Below are positions 1 through 8,751 of a stretch of DNA of 64,000 nt, in pieces. The stretch is from Burkholderiales bacterium (GTDB taxonomy: Bacteria > Pseudomonadota > Gammaproteobacteria > Burkholderiales > Nitrosomonadaceae). The position numbers and the translations under genes were made by a program. The notes under the pieces were generated by a model, which was not told where the DNA came from, did no database searches, and saw only the letters and a list, made by a program, of their open reading frames with translations. How positions within the stretch are numbered: position 1 is the first letter of the stretch; every line of letters starts with the position of its first letter. The stretch spans positions 420,420-484,419 of the forward strand of contig JABTUQ010000001.1 of assembly GCA_015075225.1 (NCBI GenBank), read 5' to 3'.

Positions 1-57
1 AACCGGGAGATCTTCCGGATAGGTGATACTGGCTGGTTGTTCGGGGAGATGCGTCAA
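1..57 (-). CDS. hrpA: Probable ATP-dependent helicase HrpA, first 19 codons only
   Basis: Directly after the thioesterase stop codon the minus strand stays open to the window edge, and its translation ends in ITYPEDLPV. HrpA-type DEAH-box RNA helicases carry a closely similar YPE.LPVS stretch shortly before their first ATP-binding motif. A TTG at 55-57 is the only plausible start, following the preceding stop by six bases. Only 19 codons are visible, so the name rests on one short motif. It would be the downstream partner of the thioesterase gene in a minus-strand run. Confidence 0.45.
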   Translation of the reverse strand, partial: MTHLPEQPASITYPEDLPV

Positions 58-63
58 CAGCGG

Positions 64-543
64 TTACTTGCTTACGATGACCTTTTCTTTCTGGGCGCTG
101 AGTGTGCCATGTTCAATGATGGCGACTGTCAGTCTGGAAACGGCAACACGCTTGCCGGTATCTTCTTCGGTGATATCGGTTTGCCAAACCTGGATGCGCT
201 TGCCGACATGCAGCGGCGTACAGACACCGATCACATTTCCCTTGGTGACTGCCCGGATATGATTGGCATTGATTTCAATCCCCACGGCACGATAGTGCTC
301 GGGATCAATTGTCATCCAGGCCGATACGCTGCCCAGTGTTTCGGACAACACACAACTGGCCCCGCCGTGGAGAATACCAAAAGGCTGGGTGGTGCGATGA
401 TCGACCGGCATGCTGGCCTTGAGAAAATCTGGACCGACTTCCATGAAACGAATGCCGATATGCACTCCCATGTTGGCATTGCGCAGCCCTTCGAGATAAT
501 CGACGGTATAGTTTTTAAACCAGATAGCTTGATTGGAACCCAT
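64..543 (-). CDS. Hotdog-fold thioesterase (PaaI/YbdB type)
   Basis: A 159-residue single-domain protein of the usual length for hotdog-fold acyl-CoA thioesterases. The signature HGGASCVLSETLGS lies at residues 59-72; family members use the His-Gly-Gly turn and the following Glu (E68 here) to bind and hydrolyse a thioester. The substrate, probably an aromatic or fatty acyl-CoA, cannot be told from sequence. There is no signal peptide, so it is cytoplasmic. The ATG start at 541-543 lies 15 bases downstream of the DAHP synthase stop, which suggests co-transcription with it. Confidence 0.85.
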   Translation of the reverse strand: MGSNQAIWFKNYTVDYLEGLRNANMGVHIGIRFMEVGPDFLKASMPVDHRTTQPFGILHGGASCVLSETLGSVSAWMTIDPEHYRAVGIEINANHIRAVTKGNVIGVCTPLHVGKRIQVWQTDITEEDTGKRVAVSRLTVAIIEHGTLSAQKEKVIVSK

Positions 544-558
544 GTTGTCTCCGTATTT

Positions 559-1680
559 TCAGGAAAGAGCAGCAGAATGGCCAGGGGCTTGCGCCGATGC
601 CGGATCAGGTTTGATGTCCTGCTGATTCCGGCGTTTTTCCACCGCTTCGGCGAGATCGAACAACACCTGCCGGGTGGTATCGAAATCAATGCAACCGTCG
701 GTGATGCTTTGCCCGTAAACCAGTTCTTTCAACCGCTTGCCTTCCATATTCTGTCTGCCGGCCACCAGATGGCTTTCGATCATGAGACCACAGATCGAAC
801 GATTCCCGCCTGAGATCTGCCGGGCCACATCCGCCGCCACTTCCGGCTGACGCCGGTAGTCCTTATGGCTATTGGCATGGCTGCAATCGATCATCAGATA
901 AGGAGGCAACTTGGCCTTGCGCAAGGCTTCAACCGCCGAGGCAACACTTTCTGCATCGTAATTGGGCGATCTTCCACCGCGCAGGATGATATGGCAGTCC
1001 TCATTGCCCCGGGTGGAGAAAATGGCAGTGTGGCCTTCCTTGGTGACCGACAGGAAGTTGTGCGGGCGCGAGGCTGCGCCAATGGCATCAATCGCAATAT
1101 TCAGATTGCCGTATGTGCCATTCTTGAACCCCACCGGACAGGAAACACCAGAGGCCAGTTCACGATGTCCCTGGCTTTCCGTGGTACGCGCACCAATGGC
1201 CGCCCAGCTGATGAGATCAGCCACATATTGCGGACTGATGAGATCGAGAAATTCTGTGGCCGCCGGAATGCCCTGATTGCCCAGTTGCAGCAGCAAGTTG
1301 CGTGCAAGCCGCAAGCCCTTGTTGATCTGGAAACTGTCATCCAGATCAGGATCATTGATTAGCCCTTTCCAGCCGACCGTTGTGCGTGGTTTTTCGAAAT
1401 AGACCCGCATGACGATATGCAACTGATCCTTGAGTTCCTGGCGCAGAAGATTGAGATGGGAAGCGTATTCCAGCGCAGCATCCACGTCATGAATCGAGCA
1501 CGGCCCGCACACTACCAGCAACCGGTCATCCTCTCCCCGCAAGATATGGTGACATTGCTGTCTGGCAGAAAGCACTGTTTCAGCAGCTTTGTCACTCAGG
1601 GGAAGTTCGCGATGCAGTTCAACCGGAGGAGTGAGTTCATGTACGCCGATGATGCGCAGATCGTCGGTTTGATGTTTCAC
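559..1680 (-). CDS. aroG: 3-deoxy-7-phosphoheptulonate synthase (DAHP synthase, class I)
   Basis: This enzyme condenses phosphoenolpyruvate and erythrose 4-phosphate, the first step of the shikimate pathway to aromatic amino acids. The 373-residue protein has the class I alpha layout: GPCSIHD at 59-65 with the metal-ligand cysteine, the phosphate-binding FEKPRTT stretch, the KNGTYG loop, and the DCSHANS and SIMESHL-like (GLMIESHL) motifs. The regulatory N-terminal extension typical of feedback-inhibited isozymes is present; which amino acid inhibits it cannot be decided. It starts with GTG at 1678-1680, preceded by an AAGGAA ribosome-binding site. The C-terminal tail is about 20 residues longer than in E. 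coli AroG. Confidence 0.93.
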   Translation of the reverse strand: MKHQTDDLRIIGVHELTPPVELHRELPLSDKAAETVLSARQQCHHILRGEDDRLLVVCGPCSIHDVDAALEYASHLNLLRQELKDQLHIVMRVYFEKPRTTVGWKGLINDPDLDDSFQINKGLRLARNLLLQLGNQGIPAATEFLDLISPQYVADLISWAAIGARTTESQGHRELASGVSCPVGFKNGTYGNLNIAIDAIGAASRPHNFLSVTKEGHTAIFSTRGNEDCHIILRGGRSPNYDAESVASAVEALRKAKLPPYLMIDCSHANSHKDYRRQPEVAADVARQISGGNRSICGLMIESHLVAGRQNMEGKRLKELVYGQSITDGCIDFDTTRQVLFDLAEAVEKRRNQQDIKPDPASAQAPGHSAALS

Positions 1681-1813
1681 AGATGATTCCTTGATGATTA
1701 TTCCTGTTTAATCGTGATTGCCAGACCGGGAATTCGATTAACCCGAGCCTGGCGTTATCTAGTGTGATTCATTTGAGTGGCGGCATTTTACTGCGATGCC
1801 CCGGTAATCGCCA

Positions 1814-3466
1814 TCATTCTTGCAACGAGGCAAGATGACTGGCCACGTCCTCTTTGCTGAAACCAAGAGCACTGGCAATACGGTCAGCATGGCTGATACG
1901 GGAGACCCCTGGAATCAGGCGGTGAGTTGGTTTCTCGGAAGCGAACTCGACCTGCAGATAGTTTCCGATGCTTTCCTTCTGCAAACGTTCACATAATTCA
2001 TGATTATGCGTCACCAGAATTGTAGTGGCACCAAGCTGATAAAACCCTTTCAACACATATTCCGACAAGGTCATTTTTTCTTCAAATGTCGTGCCTTCTG
2101 CCAGTTCATCCAGCACCACCAGCGAACGAGGCGTGGAATTGAAGAAAATTTCACGGGTTTGTTTCAATTCATGCGCAAAACGGCCCATGCCCTCATCCAG
2201 TTGTCCCGGATCGGGAATCTGGTAAAAAATATGTTCGGCAGGCACTACGCGCGCTTGTGCTGCAGGCACATACGCTCCGGCCTGGGCCAGCAGCTGGATC
2301 TGGACGATCGTTTTGCAATAGGCCGTTTTTCCACCACTGTTCGGCCCCGTCACAATCAGCAGATGCTTGTTGTTTTCCAGCCCAATATCATTGGGTATGT
2401 AATCGGGGCGTGCTCTTGCCAACAAAGGATTCCTGGCTTTTGAGGCAACGAGAATATGCCGGTTATCGGAAATAATTTCCGGCAAAACAGAATCGCCGGG
2501 AATCGAGCGCGCGTGACGGTGCAACGCCAGTAGTTCATCCAGCATCCCCAGCGCTTCAATCGCCTGTGCCAGTTCCGGACTTTTCCGGAACAATCGCTGC
2601 AACGGATAGATCACCGAATCACGATCGGAAGCACTGATGGCCTGCAAGATAATGGGGATAATCGGAATAATCAGAATCATGAGGCCATAGCCAACATAAC
2701 TGGCCCCCAGCTCCTCCAGTGTATTCTGGAAAAAAAGCAGAAACCCAGCCATGAACGCCACAAAGAAACTGATAAAAGGCCATTTGAACATGGAGGGACG
2801 AAAACGCAGCATCGGCAATTTCGGCTTTTCCTCCTTTGTCAGGAATTTACCATCTGAGATATAGATCGGGCCGTGCATCAGGGCATAGATACGGGTATTG
2901 GCAAAGTCGCGCAAGGTCTGCACCAGTGTGCGCAGATATTCGCTTTGGGGTGTGGGTAGCGCCTCGGCCTGTTCCACCAGATCAACCACAAAACCGGTGC
3001 CATCGATAAACTGGCGGTAACCATATCCGCCAAATTCCAGCTTGTCCTTGCCCGCCTGATCCCTGGGATCATCTGTCGTCAGGCCACCGGCAAATTCACC
3101 GTACAGCAGGTGATAAAGCGAATCTTCATCCTTTGCCATACGCTTGATGCATTTATCAAGTGCATTCAGCAAGCCCGGATTGGCTTCCAGTTCACGCAAT
3201 GCTTCCTGCTTGCTTTGCAGCAATGCTACATCTGCCACGGGATGGGCAAGTGACCGGTAAAGGACAGATTGCCCCATCTGGGTTTGTGCCTGATTGATTT
3301 CGTCGAACAGTGCATCGACTTCCACAGCGGAGAAAGTCCGGGCATCCAGCACGCCGTAGCTTTCAGCTGTCGGTTTAGTATCGCGTATTTGTGCCGGTCT
3401 TTTGCCGGATGACAAAATGTAACTCCCGCGCCAGATGGCAGGAGCGGCTTGTGTTGTATCATTCAT
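1814..3466 (-). CDS. Membrane-anchored MutS-like ATPase (MutS domain V)
   Basis: The C-terminal half is a MutS-type ATPase: Walker A GPNSGGKT, Walker B LVVLDELAEGT, and a following VTHNHEL histidine switch. The mismatch-recognition domain I of real MutS is absent. Two hydrophobic segments (FISFFVAFMAGFLLFF and the Ile/Pro-rich LMILIIPIIPIIL) in the middle indicate membrane anchoring. The family is usually annotated as a MutS-related protein of unknown role, and mismatch repair should not be assumed. I chose the ATG at 3464-3466, giving 550 residues; an in-frame TTG at 3506-3508 would add 14. Neither start has a clear ribosome-binding site. The gene is transcribed divergently from the DUF2062 gene. 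Confidence 0.8.
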   Translation of the reverse strand: MNDTTQAAPAIWRGSYILSSGKRPAQIRDTKPTAESYGVLDARTFSAVEVDALFDEINQAQTQMGQSVLYRSLAHPVADVALLQSKQEALRELEANPGLLNALDKCIKRMAKDEDSLYHLLYGEFAGGLTTDDPRDQAGKDKLEFGGYGYRQFIDGTGFVVDLVEQAEALPTPQSEYLRTLVQTLRDFANTRIYALMHGPIYISDGKFLTKEEKPKLPMLRFRPSMFKWPFISFFVAFMAGFLLFFQNTLEELGASYVGYGLMILIIPIIPIILQAISASDRDSVIYPLQRLFRKSPELAQAIEALGMLDELLALHRHARSIPGDSVLPEIISDNRHILVASKARNPLLARARPDYIPNDIGLENNKHLLIVTGPNSGGKTAYCKTIVQIQLLAQAGAYVPAAQARVVPAEHIFYQIPDPGQLDEGMGRFAHELKQTREIFFNSTPRSLVVLDELAEGTTFEEKMTLSEYVLKGFYQLGATTILVTHNHELCERLQKESIGNYLQVEFASEKPTHRLIPGVSRISHADRIASALGFSKEDVASHLASLQE

Positions 3467-3617
3467 AACGTGAGTTGTCAGTTGTGGAGTCAAATTCAAT
3501 CTGTTCAACTGTAGCCGATTTTGCCACTTTATGCAGGATTGATGACAGCAGAAACCATTCCCGGGCTTTATTTATCTAATGAAGGTCACTGATTTTTCAA
3601 ATTGAGACCGAACGACG

Positions 3618-4184
3618 ATGCGCAAATTCTTTAGAAAATATCTGCCTTCCCACGAAAACATCCGGCAAAACCGTTTTGTGAGTTTCTTCGGTACGCTGCT
3701 GTATCATCACAATCTTTGGCACTTGCACCGCCGTTCGGTAGCCGGGGGCGTGGCAGCAGGTCTGTTCGCCGGCCTGATTCCGGGCAGCAACCCGGTGCAG
3801 TTCTTTTTTGCCACGCTGTTTTCCGTGATTTTCAAGGTCAATCTGCCCATTGCTGTATTCGTGACACTGTATTCCAACCCGTTTACCATCGTGCCGCTTT
3901 ATATTACCGCCTATACACTGGGCAGCTGGGTAACCGGCAGTAAAATCAGCCATCCGGATGATCTCCCCTCAATTGAACCTGGTTTGCTGGATAAACATTT
4001 GTCCGAATGGATTCCCGTGCTGACCGATTATCTGGTCACCTTTGGCAAACCATTGATCACCGGGTTGTTTTTACTGGCCACGTTGTTGTCCGTCACCGGC
4101 TATTTCACCATACGCATCCTCTGGCGCTATTACGTTATCCATGCCTGGCAAAAACGGGCCAGGCGCAATCACTCCAATCCATAA
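3618..4184 (+). CDS. DUF2062 domain inner-membrane protein
   Basis: A 188-residue protein matching the DUF2062 pattern: a basic N-terminus with HRRSVAGGVAAGLFAGLIPG, then membrane segments around FFATLFSVIFKVNLPIAVF and a NPFTIVPLY motif, and a last hydrophobic segment near the C-terminus. The family has no established biochemical role. It lies 18 bases upstream of the MacA-like adaptor gene on the same strand, so it may be the first gene of that exporter operon. That association is inference from spacing only. Confidence 0.8.
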   Translation: MRKFFRKYLPSHENIRQNRFVSFFGTLLYHHNLWHLHRRSVAGGVAAGLFAGLIPGSNPVQFFFATLFSVIFKVNLPIAVFVTLYSNPFTIVPLYITAYTLGSWVTGSKISHPDDLPSIEPGLLDKHLSEWIPVLTDYLVTFGKPLITGLFLLATLLSVTGYFTIRILWRYYVIHAWQKRARRNHSNP

Positions 4185-4202
4185 TTTCCTGTTTTTTTAA
4201 TC

Positions 4203-5357
4203 ATGCCCAGTTCAAAACGATTGTTTCGCCTGACAGGTATTGCCCTGGTGATCGCTGCAGCAGGGCTCACCATCTGGTACTTGACCCGGAGCACACCACG
4301 CGCAGTGGAATTGACAACTGTCAGCCACGGTATCGTGGAAGCCACGGTGGTCAATACACGCGCTGGCACAGTCAAGGCTTGCCGACGCGCCAAATTGTCA
4401 CCAGCCGCAGGTGGCCAGGTCATCACCCTGAAGATCAGGGAAGGCGATCGCGTCAAGGAAGGACAAATGCTGCTTGAATTGTGGAATACTGATTTACAGG
4501 CGCAATTCGACCTGGCAAACCAGCAATTGGCCACGGCTGAAGGCAAGCAGCGGGAAGCCTGTATTCTGGCCGGGAATGCGCAACGTGAATCCACCCGCAC
4601 CCAGCAACTGGTCAAGCAAGGATTTGTCAGCTCTCAACGTGCCGATGATGCTGATGCCACGGCAAAAGCCCGGCATGCGGCCTGCACTGCTGCGGCTGCC
4701 GATGTCAAACGTGCTCGTGCGCAGATTGCGGTCAGCCAGGCCAATCTCGAACGCACCCGGCTTGTCGCGCCTTTTTCCGGTGTCATCGCACAAATCACAG
4801 GAGAGCTGGGAGAATATGTCACCCCTTCCCCACCGGGCATTCCCACTCCCCCGGCTGTCGATCTGATTGATGATTCCTGTCTTTACGTCAGTGCCCCCAT
4901 GGATGAAGTGGATGCGCCCAGAATACGGCCGGGCCAGGAAGCGCGCATTACACTGGATGCCCTGCCCGGCCAGGTTTTTTCCGGGAAAATACGCCGCATT
5001 GCCCCCTATGTGACTGAAATCGAAAAACAGGCACGCACGGTGGATGTGGAGGCGGAATTTGCCAATCCCGATCAGGCGGCCTTGCTGGTGGGCTACAGCG
5101 CCGATATCGAAGCCATCATCGACCGCCGGGAAAATGTACTGCGCGTTCCCACCCAGGTTATCCGCCAGGATAACAAGGTATGGATGCTGACCCAGGGCGA
5201 CAGGATCGGGGAACGGATATTGAAAACCGGGCTGGCCAACTGGGCCTTCACCGAAGTGCTGGAAGGGTTATCGGAAGGGGATCAGGTGTTGCTCTCCAGC
5301 GAAGGCGGAGAAGTGACAGAAGGCATGCAAGTCACACCCAAATTGTCCCAGCCATGA
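4203..5357 (+). CDS. Periplasmic adaptor subunit of a tripartite efflux pump (MacA/HlyD type)
   Basis: A 384-residue membrane-fusion protein. An N-terminal signal anchor (residues about 8-27) precedes the split biotinyl-lipoyl-like domain, a coiled-coil hairpin rich in Ala, Gln and Arg (about 100-180), and beta-barrel domains with the RTRLVAPFSGVIAQ-like motif (RLVAPFSGVI). Such proteins bridge an inner-membrane ABC transporter to a TolC-type channel. The stop overlaps the start of the ATPase gene (ATGA at 5354-5357), so the two are translationally coupled. No outer-membrane channel is encoded nearby. Confidence 0.9.
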   Translation: MPSSKRLFRLTGIALVIAAAGLTIWYLTRSTPRAVELTTVSHGIVEATVVNTRAGTVKACRRAKLSPAAGGQVITLKIREGDRVKEGQMLLELWNTDLQAQFDLANQQLATAEGKQREACILAGNAQRESTRTQQLVKQGFVSSQRADDADATAKARHAACTAAAADVKRARAQIAVSQANLERTRLVAPFSGVIAQITGELGEYVTPSPPGIPTPPAVDLIDDSCLYVSAPMDEVDAPRIRPGQEARITLDALPGQVFSGKIRRIAPYVTEIEKQARTVDVEAEFANPDQAALLVGYSADIEAIIDRRENVLRVPTQVIRQDNKVWMLTQGDRIGERILKTGLANWAFTEVLEGLSEGDQVLLSSEGGEVTEGMQVTPKLSQP

Positions 5358-6025
5358 TTCAGCTCTCGGATATTTCACGTATTTTTCACATGGGTGATCA
5401 GGCTGTGCGTGCGCTTGATCATATCGATTTGACCATCGATTCCGGTGAATACGTATCCATCATGGGGCCATCCGGTTCAGGAAAATCCACCCTGCTCAAC
5501 GTCATTGGCCTGCTTGACCGGCCGGACAGCGGGCAATACCTGCTGGATGGCCGAGATGTAACAGCACTGACTGAAACCGAACAGGCACAGGTGCGCCGGG
5601 AAAAAATCGGTTTCGTTTTCCAGTCATTTCACCTGATCCCCCGGCTGACGGCTGCAGAAAATATCGAACTTCCCCTGATATTGACCGGCTTTCCCCCGGC
5701 AGAACGCAAGGCACGCATCGCCGAAACCCTGCAGGCATTCAATCTGACCGACCGCGCGCAACACCGGCCAGCCGAATTGTCTGGGGGACAGCGCCAACGT
5801 GTCGCCATTGCCCGTGCCACTATTTTGCACCCCACTGCCTTGCTGGCGGATGAGCCCACTGGCAATCTGGATCACCGCATTGGCTCGGAAGTGGTGGCAC
5901 TGCTGGAAACCTTGAATCAGGCTGGCACTACGCTCATCGTGGTGACGCATGACCGGGAACTGGGATCGCGCGCCCGGCGCCATATTGCCATGCGCGATGG
6001 TCGGATCGAAGCTGACGAACGATGA
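5354..6025 (+). CDS. ABC transporter ATPase, MacB/LolD type
   Basis: A 223-residue ATPase with all motifs: Walker A GPSGSGKST, Q-loop FVFQSFHLIPRL, signature LSGGQRQRVAIARA, Walker B LLADEPTGNLD and a VVTHDRE switch. The sequence type is that of MacB, LolD and FtsE ATPases, which use mechanotransmission rather than classical substrate translocation. The reading frame is open much further upstream, but the start at 5354 is set by the ATGA overlap with the adaptor gene and by homology. It also overlaps the first permease gene by ATGA at 6022-6025. Confidence 0.92.
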   Translation: MIQLSDISRIFHMGDQAVRALDHIDLTIDSGEYVSIMGPSGSGKSTLLNVIGLLDRPDSGQYLLDGRDVTALTETEQAQVRREKIGFVFQSFHLIPRLTAAENIELPLILTGFPPAERKARIAETLQAFNLTDRAQHRPAELSGGQRQRVAIARATILHPTALLADEPTGNLDHRIGSEVVALLETLNQAGTTLIVVTHDRELGSRARRHIAMRDGRIEADER

Positions 6026-7224
6026 GACTGCAGGATCTGCTGCTTTTTTCCCTAAAAACCCTCACCAGTCACCCTGTCCGCTCGCTTCTGATCATGCTGG
6101 CTATGGCGCTGGGCGTCGCTGCAGTCATCATCCTGACTGCGCTGGGTGATGGCGCACGCCAGTATGTCGTCAACGCATTTTCCTCGATCGGCACCAATCT
6201 CATCATCGTTCTGCCTGGCCGGGCGGAAACTGCCGGCAGCTTTCCCGGTGCCGTCATGGGCCAGACACCACGGGATCTGACGCTGGAAGATGCGCACTGG
6301 GTGGGAAGATTGCCGCAAATCAGGCGCTATGCCCCGCTGAATGTGGGTGTAGCCGAATTATCTGCAGCAGGAAAATTGCGCGAAGTCACCCTGATGGGCA
6401 CCACAGCTGAAATTTTTCCGATCCGGCACATGCAACTTGCCCAGGGAAAATTTCTGGCCCACACCGGGGAAAACAGCGCACAGATCGTGCTGGGCGCCAG
6501 AATTGCCCAGGAATTCTTTCCGGATGGAAACGCGGTTGGACAACGCATGCGGCTAAGTGACCGGCGTTTCCTGGTCACCGGCGTCATGGCCATGCAAGGG
6601 GAATCCATGGGATTCAATTCGGATGAACTGGTCATTATCCCGATCCAGCACGCCCAAACACTGCTCAACACTACATCCCTGTTCCGCTTGCTGGTTGAAA
6701 CGCGCCACCATGATGAAATCGAGAGCACCAGGGAAGCTATCCGGCAAACACTGATCCGGCGACATGACGGCGAAGATGATGTCACCGTAATTGCGCACGA
6801 TGCCGTGCTGGCCACATTCGACCGCATTTTGCGCGCACTGACACTGGGCGTGGCCGGCATCACCGTAATCAGCCTTGCTGTTGCCGGCATTCTGGTCATG
6901 AATGTCATGCTGGTATCCGTCAGCCAGCGCACGGCAGAAATCGGCTTGCTCAAGGCGATTGGTACACCGGCAGTCATCATTCGCCATATTTTTCTTGCCG
7001 AAGCCATCTGGCTATCACTCACCGGAGCCTTGGCTGGCTTCATACTGGGTCAGGCCGGTAGTTGGATATTGCGACTGGTGTATCCCGTATTACCAGCCTG
7101 GACGCCACTGTGGGCCAATTTTGCCGGCATTGCCGTTGCCGTGCTGACCGGTGTGCTGGCCGGGTTATTACCGGCAATCCGTGCTGCCCGGCTTGATCCG
7201 GTCAAAGCACTAGGCAAACGGTAA
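6022..7224 (+). CDS. ABC transporter permease, MacB type (first copy)
   Basis: A 400-residue permease with the MacB topology: a first membrane segment near residues 20-45 (SLLIMLAMALGVAAVIIL), a large periplasmic MacB-core domain, then three membrane segments in an FtsX-like C-terminal domain with the conserved TAEIGLLKAIG motif. It overlaps the ATPase gene by four bases and is followed after eight bases by a second, related permease. The ATPase and permease are separate proteins, unlike fused E. coli MacB. Substrate unknown. Confidence 0.9.
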   Translation: MRLQDLLLFSLKTLTSHPVRSLLIMLAMALGVAAVIILTALGDGARQYVVNAFSSIGTNLIIVLPGRAETAGSFPGAVMGQTPRDLTLEDAHWVGRLPQIRRYAPLNVGVAELSAAGKLREVTLMGTTAEIFPIRHMQLAQGKFLAHTGENSAQIVLGARIAQEFFPDGNAVGQRMRLSDRRFLVTGVMAMQGESMGFNSDELVIIPIQHAQTLLNTTSLFRLLVETRHHDEIESTREAIRQTLIRRHDGEDDVTVIAHDAVLATFDRILRALTLGVAGITVISLAVAGILVMNVMLVSVSQRTAEIGLLKAIGTPAVIIRHIFLAEAIWLSLTGALAGFILGQAGSWILRLVYPVLPAWTPLWANFAGIAVAVLTGVLAGLLPAIRAARLDPVKALGKR

Positions 7225-7232
7225 AAAACGCG

Positions 7233-8432
7233 ATGAACTTTGCCGAATCCCTGAAATTTGCACTGCGGGCGCTTACTGATCACCCGATGCGCACCCTGCT
7301 ATCCGCATCCGGCATTGCCATCGGGATTGCCGCTGTGATTTTGCTGACTTCGATCGGCGCAGGTATCCAGCATTTCGTTTTATCCGAGTTCACCCAGTTT
7401 GGCACCAACATTCTCAACATTACCCCCGGCAAGATTCGGACACGCGGCACTTCGACCGGATCAATCGGCAGCGTACGTCTGCTGACGATCGATGATTCGC
7501 TGGCGCTGAAAGCCTCGCGCTACGCCACCTATACCAATGCCACCGTCACCGGCAATGCCGAAATACGGGGTGGTGGCCGCAGCCGGCGTGTCACCATATC
7601 CGGCCAGGAGTCTGATTTTGATCGCGCATTCAACATGCACACCGCTATTGGCCGATTCCTGCCGGCGGACGATCCGCGCAATCCGCGTGCCTTCGCTGTG
7701 CTGGGCGCCAAGGCGCATAAAGAATTGTATGGCGATGCCAATCCGCTCGGTTCGGTGCTGCAGATAGGTGGATCGCGTTTCCGCATCATTGGCGTCATGG
7801 CGGCCAAGGGACAGGTACTGGGTTTCGATCTGGATGACACGGTGTACATCCCTACAGCCCGTGCGCTGGAAGTTTTCAACCGGGAAGGCGTAATGGAAAT
7901 TCATGTGGTCTATCCACCCACCGCTCCGGTGGAGGAAGTGATCGACGAGATTCGGCGCATGATGGTCGAGCGGCACGGGCGCGAGGATTTCACCATTACC
8001 CCGCAACAACAGATGCTCAGCACACTGTCCACCGTCCTTAATGTGCTTACTTTTGCCGTCGCAGTGCTGGGAGGGATTTCATTGCTGGTTGGCGCGGTGG
8101 GTATGATTACGCTGATGCATATCGCAGTCAATGAACGTATGGCCGAAATCGGCCTGCTCAATGCACTGGGAGCAACACCCGGACGCATCCGCATTCTGTT
8201 CCTGCTGGAATCGACCATACTCTCCACGCTGGGTGGAATAATCGGATTGGTAGTGGGGGCGGGTATTGCCGGGTTATCCGGCATGTTGATCAGCGAACTG
8301 CCTGTCAGCATTCCATGGCGCTATGTCATAGCAGCACTGATCTTGTCCGGATTGATCGGGTTGGCAGCAGGGGTTGTCCCCGCCATGCGCGCAGCCCGCC
8401 TCAACCCGGTGGATGCGCTGCGATCTGAATAG
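7233..8432 (+). CDS. ABC transporter permease, MacB type (second copy)
   Basis: A 399-residue paralogue of the preceding permease, with the same order: N-terminal segment near SGIAIGIAAVILLTSIGAG, a periplasmic core, and the C-terminal FtsX-like domain with MAEIGLLNALGATP. Two different permeases beside one ATPase suggest a heterodimeric membrane part. It ends the four-gene exporter operon. About 100 bases downstream lies a MITE-like repeat, and no clear terminator was seen between. Confidence 0.9.
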   Translation: MNFAESLKFALRALTDHPMRTLLSASGIAIGIAAVILLTSIGAGIQHFVLSEFTQFGTNILNITPGKIRTRGTSTGSIGSVRLLTIDDSLALKASRYATYTNATVTGNAEIRGGGRSRRVTISGQESDFDRAFNMHTAIGRFLPADDPRNPRAFAVLGAKAHKELYGDANPLGSVLQIGGSRFRIIGVMAAKGQVLGFDLDDTVYIPTARALEVFNREGVMEIHVVYPPTAPVEEVIDEIRRMMVERHGREDFTITPQQQMLSTLSTVLNVLTFAVAVLGGISLLVGAVGMITLMHIAVNERMAEIGLLNALGATPGRIRILFLLESTILSTLGGIIGLVVGAGIAGLSGMLISELPVSIPWRYVIAALILSGLIGLAAGVVPAMRAARLNPVDALRSE

Positions 8433-8539
8433 GAGCGTGATGCTTGACGATGGATACGGGAGTATCCACAGTGCAAAACAGAAAAACAAAAAGAGAATTT
8501 TCCCCTGTGACAGGAAGGATTTGGCTTGAGGTTCATTAG

Positions 8540-8677
8540 GGAGCCTCTGCAAAAACACCTGAGTTATCATTTCTGCGTTAAAAATCAGCTAAAAATGCTC
8601 ATTTTTACGTATAAACTCCGTTTTTTGCCGATTTCTGCCTTGAACTGACTACCTCGCTGACGTTTTTCAGAGATTCC
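8540..8677 (-). repeat. MITE-like repeat, copy A, with TTAG duplication
   Basis: A 138-bp AT-rich element bounded by inverted ends: GGAGCCTCTGCAAAAAC on the left, and the complement of GGAATCTCTGAAAAACG on the right. It is flanked on both sides by TTAG (8536-8539 and 8678-8681), a 4-bp YTAR duplication as made by the IS5 subgroup of the IS5 family. The interior matches copies B (46220) and C (47903) in reverse orientation. It contains no reading frame. This copy fills most of the 319-base gap between the permease and hpnG genes. Confidence 0.8.
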
Positions 8678-8751
8678 TTAGCGAACACCTGGCGCTATGC
8701 ATGCGAAGATTGCTTAATCTCGCGTTAGCCAGTCAAAAAATTCCATGCCTT

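Noticed and set aside
37-813. 258-codon plus-strand open frame across the thioesterase and DAHP synthase genes
   Set aside because: It is antisense to two well-recognised genes, has no family motif, and crosses their boundary.
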